From positions 62,001 through 126,000 of the forward strand of contig CAXXPO010000024.1 of the NCBI GenBank assembly GCA_963665185.2: a stretch of DNA of 64,000 nucleotides, in the 5' to 3' direction. The translations under genes were made by a program, and so were the position numbers. How positions within the stretch are numbered: the stretch's first letter is position 1; each line of letters opens with the position of its first letter. The notes beneath the pieces are model-generated. The model ran no database searches. It was not told where the DNA came from and was given only the letters and a program-made list of their open reading frames with translations. Of this stretch, positions 24,578-33,528 are shown piece after piece. The stretch is from G963665185 sp963665185 (GTDB lineage Bacteria > Desulfobacterota > Desulfovibrionia > Desulfovibrionales > Desulfovibrionaceae).

Positions 24578-26377
24578 ATGATACGTTTCTGGTTTGAAAA
24601 AAAATGGGTGCAGATTGTCAGCCTACTGATTTTTTTGGTGGGCATGGTCTATTATTGGGGATGGGTCTTTAACTTCGGGTACACGTTCGACTGGAGCGTC
24701 TTGTACACCGTAAACCCCACCTACGGGCACACGTTCGGACTGGAATTGCTCAAGGGGGTGAGGATCACGGTCTTCATCTCCGTGGTCAGCTCGATCCTGG
24801 CGCTGGGCTTGGGGATATTTTTCGGCCTGGGCAGGCTGTCCAAGTTTCGTCCTTTGAGCTGGCTCTCCACCTCGTATGTCGAATTTTTCCGCAACACGCC
24901 GCTGCTGGTGCAGCTTTTCTTCTGGTATTTCGCTTTTCCCATGGCGTTGCCGGAAACTGCCAGGGACTGGGTCTTCGGCCTGGGATTCGATTTCTTCGGC
25001 GTGACCTTCGGGTTTGAATTCTGGAGCGCCACCATAGGTCTGGCCATGTACACCGGCGCGTTCATGGCCGAGGTCATCCGGGCCGGATTGCAGTCCATCG
25101 GCAAGGGGCTGCTCGAAGCCGCCTATTCTTCGGGGCTGAACTACGTGCAGGTTCTCAGGCGCGTCATTCTGCCCATCGCGTTCCGCAACATCATTCCTCC
25201 TCTGGGCAGCGAGTTCCTGAACAACATGAAGAACTCGTCGCTGGCCATGGTGGTGGGTGTTGCCGAACTCTGCTGGCAGGCGCAACAGATGGAATCGCTC
25301 ACCTTCAAGGGGTTCGAGGCGACCACTGCGGCCACCCTGCTTTACCTGTCCCTGTCCTTGTCCATTTCAGCCTTCATGAACAAGGTCAATGCCCGCATGA
25401 AGGTGGACTCCATGGCCAAACGGGCGGCGAGGCGCGTCGAGGGCGGCCCCCTGACCAACCTGCTCTCGCGCCTGACGCTTTTTCGACTGCACCGCCAACG
25501 CACGCAGAGAGCCGCCTCCCTGAGCTACTCCCAAACCCGGGCGGCCTGGCTGGCTTTTTTCAGAAGAATATGGTGGGGGCTTTCCTGGGGAGGGAAGATT
25601 GCTTTTCTGTTGATCCTGGCGGGACTTTTGGCCAAGACGGCGCTGGGATTGTACAATTTCAACTGGAAGGTTGTTGCCGACAACTTCAGGCTGCTGCTCA
25701 TCTGGCGTTTTCCCAATGGCGGTCCCAATGAGTTGTTCTGGGGACTTGGCGGGCTGTCCTACTCCATTCTCATGTCCATCATCGCCATTTCCGTAAGTTT
25801 TTTCATCGGCCTGCTCGCCGGTCTGGGTCGGACCTCGAAGAATCTCTTTTTCCGCGTTCCCGCAACCATCTATATCGAGTGTATCCGCGGCGTGCCGCTG
25901 ATCATGGTCATTTTCTGGATTTATTTTTTCATCCCCGTGCTGTTCAACACGTTCTTCGATGTGTTCTGGAGCGCCACCATCGCCCTGACCGTGTTCACAG
26001 GCGCGTATCTGGCGGAAATCGTGCGTTCGGGCATCGAGAATATTCCTCCAGGACAGTTCGAGGCCGCCTATTCCACCGGGCTTTCCTATTTTCAGACCAT
26101 GCGGCGGGTCATCCTGCCTCAGGCGCTCAAGCAGATGATTCCGGCCATTGTCGGACAGTTCATCGCCATCTTCAAGGATACGTCCCTGGCCTATGTCATC
26201 GGCGTTCTGGAGTTGACCTTCGTGGCCCAGGGGCTGAATAACCGGCTCATGGTCTATCCCTTCGAGGTCTATACTTCGGTGGCGTTTCTGTATTTTGTCT
26301 GCTGTTACTTCATGAGCATGTTGGCCAACCGGCTGGAACGGAAACTGACGCCGGAGCGGGTCAATCTGGAAATGTAG
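24578..26377 (+). CDS. Fused double-permease subunit of a polar amino-acid ABC transporter
   Basis: At 599 residues this is about twice the size of a GlnP/HisM permease and contains two complete HisM-type domains. The first (about residues 1-270) has FFRNTPLLVQLFFWYF and the EAA loop EAAYSSGLNYVQVLRRVILP. The second (about residues 330-599) has CIRGVPLIMVIFWIYF and EAAYSTGLSYFQTMRRVILP. A basic cytoplasmic linker (about residues 270-330) with an extra hydrophobic stretch joins them. Both EAA loops, which contact the ATPase, are intact, so one polypeptide can replace the usual pair. It completes the ATPase/binding-protein/permease set encoded upstream. Confidence 0.9.
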   Translation: MIRFWFEKKWVQIVSLLIFLVGMVYYWGWVFNFGYTFDWSVLYTVNPTYGHTFGLELLKGVRITVFISVVSSILALGLGIFFGLGRLSKFRPLSWLSTSYVEFFRNTPLLVQLFFWYFAFPMALPETARDWVFGLGFDFFGVTFGFEFWSATIGLAMYTGAFMAEVIRAGLQSIGKGLLEAAYSSGLNYVQVLRRVILPIAFRNIIPPLGSEFLNNMKNSSLAMVVGVAELCWQAQQMESLTFKGFEATTAATLLYLSLSLSISAFMNKVNARMKVDSMAKRAARRVEGGPLTNLLSRLTLFRLHRQRTQRAASLSYSQTRAAWLAFFRRIWWGLSWGGKIAFLLILAGLLAKTALGLYNFNWKVVADNFRLLLIWRFPNGGPNELFWGLGGLSYSILMSIIAISVSFFIGLLAGLGRTSKNLFFRVPATIYIECIRGVPLIMVIFWIYFFIPVLFNTFFDVFWSATIALTVFTGAYLAEIVRSGIENIPPGQFEAAYSTGLSYFQTMRRVILPQALKQMIPAIVGQFIAIFKDTSLAYVIGVLELTFVAQGLNNRLMVYPFEVYTSVAFLYFVCCYFMSMLANRLERKLTPERVNLEM

Positions 26378-26466
26378 AGCGCAATGCCGCTGTGCAGGTT
26401 GCTGGTGAAAGTTTGTTGAAATCGTTTTTGAACAGCCTGGCAGACCGGCTTTACAGTCAATTCAAG

Positions 26467-26496
26467 CGCCTCCTCAGAGCAGGGGGCGTTTTTTTT
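26467..26496 (+). terminator. Terminator of the ABC transporter operon
   Basis: CGCCTCC pairs with GGGGGCG (one T-G pair) around an eight-base loop and is followed by eight T. It lies 90 bases after the permease stop. Confidence 0.85.
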
Positions 26497-26623
26497 CTGA
26501 TTTTCTTGAACAGAATTCGTGAAATTTGATTTCAATTCGTATTGTTGTAAACAATGTTGATAAGTATGCCGATAAGAAGAAGTGGTCAGCATGTGTTGCA
26601 TTTCAATGATTGGAGGAACCCCC

Positions 26624-27955
26624 ATGTCCATAGGCTACGTGCAGTCCTCGACGGTGTCTGCAAACATGACATTCGGGCAGAAGGTTCGCAGTACGGCTGG
26701 AAAGAATCAGAATGCCACACTTGCGGAAAAAGCGGGTTTGGCGGGGCAGAACGGCAAGGTGCTGGGAACTCCCGTGTCTTTCAAGGACATCCTTGTAAGG
26801 GACGTAAACACCAAATATTTGAAAGACAAAGCTGATGAGGCCCTTACGGCAACCCAGACGGATTTCATGGATCGGTTCGTCAAGGCGTTTGACCCTGAAG
26901 GGGCGTGGCTTGAGCAGAGTATTTCCAGCGATAGGCTCAATGATTTTGCCTCAAAGTTGGAAGACAGGCTCAGGGTTCAGGATTTCAAGGGTGCACGTGA
27001 GGAAATGAAGGATTTTCTTACGGAACTGTCCGGCATGGCCAGCAAAAAAATACTGACCATAGGACGCCGAGCGGGTGGGACGCTGAGCAAACAGTTAACC
27101 GAGGCTTTCGGTCAGCTTGCGTTTTCGGAAGGTTCCAGTTCCGGCAGTGGAGGGGGAGGTGCGGAGAACACCGTCGCCACCACGTCCGGCGCCGGAGCAA
27201 GCGGAGCCGGCCAAGACCCTCCGGGTGAATATACCTCGATCATTACCAACGATGGAACGCGGGCCATCAGCGGGTATAAATCCGACGAGGGCATGACGGT
27301 CATGGCTGCACGGAGTCCGGACAGACTTGCGGACAATGAAACCCCGGATTTTGCCGATGAATTGATCGGCGGCGTTATCGACAAGGCCCGGCAGGCGTAT
27401 GATGATCGCCTGGAAGCCATGTATGGCAAAGATTCCGGTGCCCCCGGAATGCAACAGGCCATAGACGCGGTGCTCGACAAGATGGATTCCCTGTTCCGCA
27501 ATGCCTACCAGAACAACTATTCCGAAGATGCCGAGGGCATTCTCCAGAAAGGTGCAGAAATGTTTGCGGGCGCCCTGTTCGGCCAGATGGGGCTGAACCA
27601 CATTTCGGACCGTATCTCCGGCGCAGAGGGCGAGGCGTATAAGGAGATGCAGCAGCGTGGAATCGGCGCTTCCAGCGCAGAGCAGCAAAATATATTTGAT
27701 GCCAAGTACAGTGAGCTGACGGAAGACATCCCGGAATTCAGCCGCCTGTTCACCGATGCGGCGGAAAGCGGTGTGGGAAGCACCGATGCCTTGTTCCAGG
27801 GATTGGAAGATATGTTCATGGACGAACTGTTGAAGGAGCTTGACGGCCGTACGCTTGCAAAGGTCACGGTCATGTACCTCGAGGGACGCCATTACAGCAA
27901 CGAGGAGTTGGAAATTCTGAAGAATCAGGGAACGAGCGTGGAAAAAACCGTATAG
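26624..27955 (+). CDS. Hypothetical protein, cysteine-free, glycine-rich linker
   Basis: The 443-residue product starts at ATG with GGAGG seven bases upstream. I do not recognise a family. It has no cysteine, no signal peptide and no membrane segment. An acidic, helical N-terminal part (about 1-165) is joined by a Ser/Gly/Ala-rich linker (about 170-210, with SSSGSGGGG) to a mainly helical C-terminal part. The lack of Cys, the flexible linker and the polar start resemble proteins exported without a classical signal, such as flagellar or type I/III substrates, but no such genes are near. It lies between the transporter terminator and tRNA-Ser, and is probably monocistronic. Confidence 0.75.
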   Translation: MSIGYVQSSTVSANMTFGQKVRSTAGKNQNATLAEKAGLAGQNGKVLGTPVSFKDILVRDVNTKYLKDKADEALTATQTDFMDRFVKAFDPEGAWLEQSISSDRLNDFASKLEDRLRVQDFKGAREEMKDFLTELSGMASKKILTIGRRAGGTLSKQLTEAFGQLAFSEGSSSGSGGGGAENTVATTSGAGASGAGQDPPGEYTSIITNDGTRAISGYKSDEGMTVMAARSPDRLADNETPDFADELIGGVIDKARQAYDDRLEAMYGKDSGAPGMQQAIDAVLDKMDSLFRNAYQNNYSEDAEGILQKGAEMFAGALFGQMGLNHISDRISGAEGEAYKEMQQRGIGASSAEQQNIFDAKYSELTEDIPEFSRLFTDAAESGVGSTDALFQGLEDMFMDELLKELDGRTLAKVTVMYLEGRHYSNEELEILKNQGTSVEKTV

Positions 27956-28121
27956 ACGGACATTATACCTGGAGAATTTCTTGTGTCGACCGTCACCATC
28001 CAATCTACCGTGCTGATAATTTTGCCTTGAATACCGGGCATTCCTCTTTTTTCGAGAGAACGAGCACGTGCGACACTTGAATTACATTCCGCTTTAGACT
28101 ACAGAAATCATCCCACCACGT

Positions 28122-28211
28122 GGAGAGGTGGCAGAGTCCGGTTTAATGCGGCGGTCTTGAAAACCGTTGATGGGAAACCATCCGGGGGTTCGAATCCCTC
28201 CCTCTCCGCCA
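28122..28211 (+). tRNA. tRNA-Ser (anticodon TGA)
   Basis: Acceptor arms GGAGAGG and CCTCTCC, an anticodon stem-loop with CTTGAAA (TGA at 34-36), a long variable arm typical of serine tRNAs, and an encoded CCA are all present. Its last 23 bases are repeated exactly at 40985-41007, marking it as the integration site of island 2. The tRNA remains complete. Confidence 0.95.
28189..28211. repeat. attL of island 2 (3' end of tRNA-Ser)
   Basis: These 23 bases, from the T loop to CCA, recur without a mismatch at 40985-41007. The integrase gene begins 193 bases to the right, the standard arrangement for tRNA-integrating elements. Confidence 0.9.
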
Positions 28212-28244
28212 CTGATTACATTCGATACCGTTCGATATAATACA

Positions 28245-28283
28245 AAAGCCCCTGAAATATCAGGGGCTTTCTTCTTTTTTTGT
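28245..28283 (+). terminator. Terminator downstream of tRNA-Ser
   Basis: AAAGCCCCTGA pairs perfectly with TCAGGGGCTTT around AATA, followed by a T-rich tail. It lies just inside island 2. Confidence 0.85.
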
Positions 28284-28403
28284 GTTTGGTTATGTCTATT
28301 GGCATGTGTTGACATCCGAGTATTATTCTGAGTAACAATTCGAGTAGTTCTTTTCTGAGGTGATTGTTACTCGATTGAATGAAGTCAATGGGAGGTCCTG
28401 GCT

Positions 28404-29621
28404 ATGGCTCTCACGCAAATACAGATCATTTCTGCAAAGCCCAGAGAAAAGCTGTACCGTATCGCCGACTCCGCCGGACTTTGCCTGGAAATTCCTCCAA
28501 GAGGAAATAAGAGGTGGCGGTTTCGATATAGCCATGGTGGAAAGGCCAAGATGATTTCCATTGGCACCTTCCCGGAAATATCCCTGAAAGATGCGCGTCT
28601 GAAGCGTGATGCTATGCGCCAGCAGGTTGCCAACGGCATTGACCCATCAAAGGTCCGCCAAGAAAGGAGAGCAGTTGCGAACGGCAAATACAGTTTCGAA
28701 ACCATAGCCCGGGAATGGTATGGGAAAATGGCCGCTGTTCGTACCGCTGGTCATGCTAAGACGGTTATTGATCGGCTGGAGTCGAACGTGTTTCCATTCA
28801 TTGGGGCAGTTCAAATACATGAAATTACGCCGCAGGATATTCTTTCGATAGTCCAGAATATTGAAAAAAGGCGTGCCTACGAGGTCGCCCGGCGTGTTCG
28901 GGGTATCTGCTCCCAGGTGTTTCGCTACGCTATAATTCTCGGATATATAAATTACGACCCGGCCGACGCTATACGGGGAGCTCTTGCCCCTGCTCCAAGG
29001 AAGTCCCACCATGCTTGCATCGTGGATGAAAAGGGCATTGGCGAACTTCTTCGAGCCATTGATGAATACAGCGGAGCATTTACGGTTTCTTGTGCGTTGA
29101 GACTTGCTCCATATGTCTTTGTGCGTCCGAACGAATTGCGTTTTGCCGAGTGGAAAGATTTTAATCTTGATGTGGCAGAGTGGCGTATTCCTTTTGCCAA
29201 AATGAAGGAAAAGAAGCCCCATATAGTCCCCTTGTCTCGTCAGTCAATTGATATCCTCTATGAAGTACGCGAACTGACAGGGGACGGGCGATATGTATTT
29301 ACAAGTCCCAGCGGGCGCACCCGCCCTCTGAGTGAAAATACCTTTAATGTCGCCTTGCGCCGTCTTGGTTTTACCAAGGAACAAATGACCTGCCATGGTT
29401 TTAGAGGAACAGCCAGTACACGGTTGAATGAGTTGGGATGGAAGGCTGATCTCATTGAGAAGCAACTTGCTCATAATCCCAAGGATAAAGTCCGGGCGGC
29501 TTATAATCACGCGGACTACCTGCCGGAACGGAAAGTCATGATGCAATGGTGGGCTGACTATCTTGATTCATTGAGAGCTAGGGGCAGGGGAATTCCTTTG
29601 CCAAAAGTCATGAGCGGCTAA
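28404..29621 (+). CDS. P4-type tyrosine integrase of island 2
   Basis: The 405-residue protein carries the N-terminal DUF4102 domain typical of P4/CP4-like integrases (GLCLEIPPRGNKRWRFRY) and a C-terminal catalytic domain. Visible catalytic residues are the Arg in VFVRPNELRFAEW, the His-x-x-Arg of CHGFRGTAST, a His in LAHNPKDK and the Tyr nucleophile in AAYNHADYLPER. The ATG has GGAGG nine bases upstream. It lies beside attL in tRNA-Ser and should catalyse insertion and, with an excisionase such as the AlpA-like protein at 31143, excision. The gene looks intact, so island 2 may still be mobile. Confidence 0.95.
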   Translation: MALTQIQIISAKPREKLYRIADSAGLCLEIPPRGNKRWRFRYSHGGKAKMISIGTFPEISLKDARLKRDAMRQQVANGIDPSKVRQERRAVANGKYSFETIAREWYGKMAAVRTAGHAKTVIDRLESNVFPFIGAVQIHEITPQDILSIVQNIEKRRAYEVARRVRGICSQVFRYAIILGYINYDPADAIRGALAPAPRKSHHACIVDEKGIGELLRAIDEYSGAFTVSCALRLAPYVFVRPNELRFAEWKDFNLDVAEWRIPFAKMKEKKPHIVPLSRQSIDILYEVRELTGDGRYVFTSPSGRTRPLSENTFNVALRRLGFTKEQMTCHGFRGTASTRLNELGWKADLIEKQLAHNPKDKVRAAYNHADYLPERKVMMQWWADYLDSLRARGRGIPLPKVMSG

Positions 29622-29708
29622 TTATGGGGATTCACAGCAGGAGTTGCAAGTTACTCAGCCGAATTATTACGGCTTCCCATTGACGAGTGTTACCCTAGAG
29701 GTTACATT

Positions 29709-29987
29709 GTGATAAAGAGTTTTTCCCACAAAGGACTTGAGGCTTTTTTTCTTACAGGCAGTACCAGAGGCATCCAGGCCAAACATAGCAATAAGCTGGC
29801 CCGAATGCTTGACCGGTTGGACGCAGCAGTTGATGCCCAGGATATGAATGCGCCTGGATACGATTTGCACTCTTTGAAAGGGAACCTGGCCGGGCATTGG
29901 TCCGTGAAGGTTTCGGGAAATTGGAGGCTGACCTTTCGTTTCGAGGGGGAACATGCCTACGTGGTGAATTATCAGGACTATCATTAG
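29709..29987 (+). CDS. higB: HigB-type toxin (RelE family)
   Basis: This 92-residue protein matches HigB mRNA interferases, which cut mRNA on the ribosome. IKSFSHKGLEAFF at the start, LHSLKGNLAGHWSVKVSGNW in the middle and the C-terminal NYQDYH are family hallmarks. The start is GTG at 29709. The partner higA follows after 12 bases, the toxin-first order usual for higBA. The pair probably stabilises island 2. It could also act in phage defence. Confidence 0.92.
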   Translation: MIKSFSHKGLEAFFLTGSTRGIQAKHSNKLARMLDRLDAAVDAQDMNAPGYDLHSLKGNLAGHWSVKVSGNWRLTFRFEGEHAYVVNYQDYH

Positions 29988-29999
29988 GGGGACTTTGCA

Positions 30000-30317
30000 A
30001 TGGGATACACGACACGCAAGCCAACACATCCAGGAAACATTATCCTTCACGATTACATGGAGCCGTTGAAACTCACTGTAAGCGGATTGGCGCAACACCT
30101 TGGAGTCAGCCGCAAGCATCTGTCCCAGGTTATTCATGAGAAATCCAGCGTTACACCGGCCATGGCACTTCGCCTTGCCAGAAGCTTCAACACGAGTCCC
30201 GATCTTTGGTTGAACCTCCAGAGAAAATGTGACCTGTGGGAAGCCGAGCGCAACATGCAAGGTCTTGATGAAATTGGTCCCCTGCCGGAACTGAAGATGC
30301 AGGAGATAGAATTGTAG
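30000..30317 (+). CDS. higA: HigA-type antitoxin
   Basis: The 105-residue protein has the XRE-type helix-turn-helix of HigA. HPGNIILHDYMEPLKLT starts the domain, and GLAQHLGVSRKHLSQVIHEK contains the recognition helices. It should neutralise HigB and repress the higBA promoter. The start is the ATG at 30000, 12 bases after higB, with GGGGG upstream. Confidence 0.93.
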   Translation: MGYTTRKPTHPGNIILHDYMEPLKLTVSGLAQHLGVSRKHLSQVIHEKSSVTPAMALRLARSFNTSPDLWLNLQRKCDLWEAERNMQGLDEIGPLPELKMQEIEL

Positions 30318-30339
30318 CAACTCAACATCCGAGGTGAGT

Positions 30340-30981
30340 ATGGACACAGCTCCTCAAAATACGCCCTTCCGGTCATCCTCCGCTTTGGAAAAAAGACTTC
30401 ACCAACTTTTTAAAGATACCATCAATTTTTTCAGCTTGTTATGGTTCCTTTTGGCGACTCTTATAGGGGCTATGGTCTTTACTTTCTGCCGGGAAGGATA
30501 TTCCTCGAGTGTATTGGAATCCATTTATCTTGGTTTGTTTATCATGAGCATCATGCTGGTGTTCACCTATTTCTCTGGAAGGTTGTTTCGAAAAATCCTT
30601 CGTACAGGCTTGGGAACAGCAATAGCTGAAGGCAGATTTTCGGAAATAGAGCGCACCCCCATGAGAAGCCCGGAGGATGACGAAGATCCCACCGCGCTCC
30701 GTACTCCCAGGAGCCATGGCAACAATACAAACAAGAACAATGATGGCTGGAAAACGAACGCGGGGCCGATATGTAAGGCACTGAATGACATTGCCCTGAA
30801 GCAACGATATACCGAGGGTGATTTTCGGATTTCAAGATCCCAGTTCTCCACCATGGTCATAACGTACTGCGCGGCTGAAAATGTAAAGCCGTTCCAAACC
30901 GCAATCACCTATGCCTGGAAGTCTGTTTCCGACGATTTCAAGTTCATCGACGGCACTCGGGCAACGGATAAAAAAGCATGA
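30340..30981 (+). CDS. Hypothetical membrane protein of island 2
   Basis: This 213-residue product has two membrane helices near residues 28-50 (SLLWFLLATLIGAMVF) and 58-80 (SIYLGLFIMSIMLVF). A hydrophilic, proline- and asparagine-rich region and a small C-terminal cytoplasmic domain follow. The ATG at 30340 is preceded by GAGG; a GTG two codons earlier is the alternative. It follows higA by 22 bases, and could be read through from the same transcript. I do not recognise a family. Confidence 0.7.
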   Translation: MDTAPQNTPFRSSSALEKRLHQLFKDTINFFSLLWFLLATLIGAMVFTFCREGYSSSVLESIYLGLFIMSIMLVFTYFSGRLFRKILRTGLGTAIAEGRFSEIERTPMRSPEDDEDPTALRTPRSHGNNTNKNNDGWKTNAGPICKALNDIALKQRYTEGDFRISRSQFSTMVITYCAAENVKPFQTAITYAWKSVSDDFKFIDGTRATDKKA

Positions 30982-31142
30982 GACCTGGAACAAACTGATA
31001 AAATAAACATAATTTTATGCTCTTATTTCAGCTAGTTGCAAAAAACTTTAAAATTTCTCCCGTTTGAGGCGTTATAGGCGTCTGGTAAATCCCATCCGGT
31101 CCCGTAGGATTCTCCGAAACATCAGTACACGGAGGCAACCCT

Positions 31143-31364
31143 ATGCAGACCGAATCGGATCACACCTGTTACCAACTTCCCAACACCGGCTTTGTTCGTC
31201 TGAACGATGTCCTCAAGGTCATTCCTGTTTCCAAATCCACATGGTGGAAAGGCATTCAGGATGGCCGTTTCCCCAAGCCCGTCAAACTGACTGAGCGCAC
31301 CACCGCGTGGCGTGTGGCAGACATCCTCAAGCTCATTGATGAAATCCAGCAGGGTGCGGCGTAG
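31143..31364 (+). CDS. AlpA-family regulator/excisionase
   Basis: The 73-residue protein is a short MerR-like winged helix-turn-helix protein. VRLNDVLKVIPVSKSTWWKG and GRFPKPVKLTERTTAWRV are the AlpA signature segments. AlpA proteins activate or direct the integrase of P4-like elements, so this is the likely directionality factor for the integrase at 28404. The ATG follows GGAGG. Its TAG stop overlaps the GTG start of the DUF3987 gene by one base, so the two are coupled. Confidence 0.9.
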   Translation: MQTESDHTCYQLPNTGFVRLNDVLKVIPVSKSTWWKGIQDGRFPKPVKLTERTTAWRVADILKLIDEIQQGAA

Positions 31365-32971
31365 TGCCTTCATCCGCACACACGGCCAGTGAGGGGAGCT
31401 TGCTGCTTCCCTCGCCAGCTCCATTCCCTTCTGGAGTCCTTCCAAAACGAATTGAAGAGGCACTTTCTGTGGCGGCATCCGCATTCACAGTGCCTTTTGC
31501 CGTGCCTGCCGTGACCTTCCTTGCCGTTCTTGGCGCGACAATCGGCAGAACACGAGGGTTGGAAGTAAAGCCCGGCTGGGTGGCCCACCCTAATCTGTAT
31601 TGGGCATTGGTGGCGCGTTCCGGCATGGGGAAGAGTCCGTGCTCCAGCGCGATACTCAAACCCGTTCATGAAAGAGAGCATAAAGCCTTTCAGGAACATC
31701 AACGCGCCCTGGGAGAATACGACATTGCCATGCGGGAATGGCAGTCAGCATTTGTCCAGGCGCAACGGCGTAAGCAAACGCTTCCAGAAAAACCAGATCC
31801 GCCCCACTGGGAGCAGGTATATATTGAAGACAGTACCACCCAGGCTGTTGGCGCGATCCTGGCGGATAACCCACGCGGCGTCTTCTGGTATAGAGATGAG
31901 CTTTCAGGCCTCCTTGCAGATCTGGGACGCTACGATAGCAAAGGCGGTGAAGCCGGAGACAAGGCAAGGCTGCTCTCCGCCTACGACTGCGGTCCGTGGA
32001 AGGTATCGCGCAGCACCAAGGACGGCCTTCATATCCCGCATGCCTGTGTTTCCATCTTTGGGACGGTCCAACCTGGCCTGTTGCCCTCCCTCTTTAAACA
32101 AAGGGATGCCATTTCAGGCTTTCTGCCCCGTTTTCTGTTCATCCGATGTGAGCAGGAAGCACCGCCCCTTTGGACCCCCGAAAGCTTTTGTGGTGAGCCG
32201 GAAGAATACCTTCATGGTTTTATAAAAAAGGCTCTTCAACTTACTTTCCGTCACAAGGACTCCCCACACATTATTCCTTTTTCCCATGAAGCCATGCAGC
32301 AAGCCATATCCTGGCACGACCGGCAGGTGCTTACCCACTGGTATCAGCCCCACCTGGAACAATTTGAAGCCCTGGCCCCGAAACTACGCGGAGCGTTTTT
32401 CAAGCTGTGCCTCACCATGCACATCCTGAACTGCTGGAGTGAAGAAACCACAGAACTCATTCCGGTTCAGGTGAAGAGCGTTGAGCAGACTTCCATCCTC
32501 ATGGAATGGATTCAGGAACAGCAAAGACAGGTTTGGACCTTGATAGCCACCGGGACCACATATCAGGAGGCATCTTCCCTGGGGCGTCGAGTGGCCCGGA
32601 CCATTCTAAAACTTGTCAGCGAAGGGGCAAAGCCTTTTCTTCCAACATCAGACATCGTTGCCTCTCTGAACCAGCACCTTGATCAACCGTATCATGTCAC
32701 GGCTGAGTCTGTCGGCAAAACCTATCGAAAGCTTGGGCTTGAAACCGGACGCTCGAACAAGGAACGCGGAGTGAAACTGACTTCTGAAAATATTGTGTCC
32801 CTGTCTCAGGTCTTTTCTCTGGAAAAATCCGTCACAACCGTCACCAAAGCAGAAAACATTCAGCAATATCAAATAGATAAGGGGGTGACACTTCCAGTGA
32901 CACTTGATTTGGAACCGTCACCAAGTGTCACTCCTCAAAAGCCATTACATTTCAGGATATTGCATGGCTGA
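31364..32971 (+). CDS. DUF3987 protein, probable replication primase/helicase-like
   Basis: The 535-residue protein fits DUF3987, which is found in mobile elements next to AlpA-like regulators and mob genes and thought to take part in replication. A P-loop-like RSGMGKS lies near residues 85-91. IEDSTTQAVGAIL, VFWYRDELSGLLADLG and SIFGTVQPGLL follow in the usual order. The final 60 codons overlap a cluster of GTGAC/GTCAC repeats, suggesting an origin of replication at the gene's end. The start is GTG overlapping the alpA stop. Whether the element replicates when excised is unknown. Confidence 0.85.
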   Translation: MPSSAHTASEGSLLLPSPAPFPSGVLPKRIEEALSVAASAFTVPFAVPAVTFLAVLGATIGRTRGLEVKPGWVAHPNLYWALVARSGMGKSPCSSAILKPVHEREHKAFQEHQRALGEYDIAMREWQSAFVQAQRRKQTLPEKPDPPHWEQVYIEDSTTQAVGAILADNPRGVFWYRDELSGLLADLGRYDSKGGEAGDKARLLSAYDCGPWKVSRSTKDGLHIPHACVSIFGTVQPGLLPSLFKQRDAISGFLPRFLFIRCEQEAPPLWTPESFCGEPEEYLHGFIKKALQLTFRHKDSPHIIPFSHEAMQQAISWHDRQVLTHWYQPHLEQFEALAPKLRGAFFKLCLTMHILNCWSEETTELIPVQVKSVEQTSILMEWIQEQQRQVWTLIATGTTYQEASSLGRRVARTILKLVSEGAKPFLPTSDIVASLNQHLDQPYHVTAESVGKTYRKLGLETGRSNKERGVKLTSENIVSLSQVFSLEKSVTTVTKAENIQQYQIDKGVTLPVTLDLEPSPSVTPQKPLHFRILHG

Positions 32972-32994
32972 GTGACAGATGTGACGGTTGTGAC
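32831..32994. repeat. Cluster of GTGAC/GTCAC repeats, iteron-like
   Basis: Nine copies of GTGAC or its complement lie within 164 bases, at 32831, 32840, 32885, 32897, 32917, 32927, 32972, 32981 and 32990. Most are extended to GTGACA or ACCGTCAC. They straddle the end of the DUF3987 gene, so part of the pattern is coding. A tenth copy is at 33132. Such spacing resembles replication iterons or repeated operators. Confidence 0.5.
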
Positions 32995-33231
32995 AGTTAT
33001 TATAAGGTGGAGACTGCTTATGTCATTTTTTTCTATGGAGTTGATCCTCCATATTTATCATGGAGAGGTATTCCGGGACAGATATTCCAATATTCATAAT
33101 TCATGGGAGTTTTCCAGCCAGCCTACCCAACGTGACACATCTTGCTTCGCAACCTGTGTCCCTGTCGGGGCTGGCGAGGGAGGCAAGCCTCCCTTCGATC
33201 CCTCGTTCAACGCCAGGGAAAAGGAGGCAGT
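32972..33231. other. Intergenic region before the mob genes, candidate oriT
   Basis: No gene is visible here. In mobilizable elements the transfer origin usually lies just upstream of mobC. A short inverted repeat, GACACA (33134-33139) with TGTGTC (33155-33160), surrounds 15 bases and is the best local candidate for an oriT hairpin. I cannot identify a nick site. Confidence 0.35.
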
Positions 33232-33528
33232 ATGAACGCCGGCAGAAATGTCTGGATCAGTCTGCGGCTCACTCCGGAGGAAAAAGAACGCATCGCAACC
33301 CAGGCCAAGCATCAAGGGATGAGCACGGGCGATTATTTGCGCAAGATGCTTCAGATGCAGCGGGTCCGCAAAACCAGACGGGAGCGGGAAAAGCTTCTGC
33401 AACTGGCCCGCATCGGGAATAACCTTAATCAGCTTGCCCGCTGGGCCAATACCTACAAGCGCAGTGCAGATTCCCTTTTGATTCTTGCGCAACTGGCGGA
33501 GATTGAGAAGGAACTGAAATGTATATGA
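33232..33528 (+). CDS. mobC: MobC-type relaxosome accessory protein
   Basis: The 98-residue protein has the ribbon-helix-helix start of MobC proteins (ISLRLTPEEKERIATQAK) and the typical IGNNLNQLARWANTYK segment of the MobC family. It helps the relaxase open the DNA strands at oriT. AAGGAGG precedes the ATG. It overlaps the relaxase gene by ten bases. The arrangement mobC-mobA with two nested genes copies the ColE1-like mob region. Confidence 0.92.
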   Translation: MNAGRNVWISLRLTPEEKERIATQAKHQGMSTGDYLRKMLQMQRVRKTRREREKLLQLARIGNNLNQLARWANTYKRSADSLLILAQLAEIEKELKCI

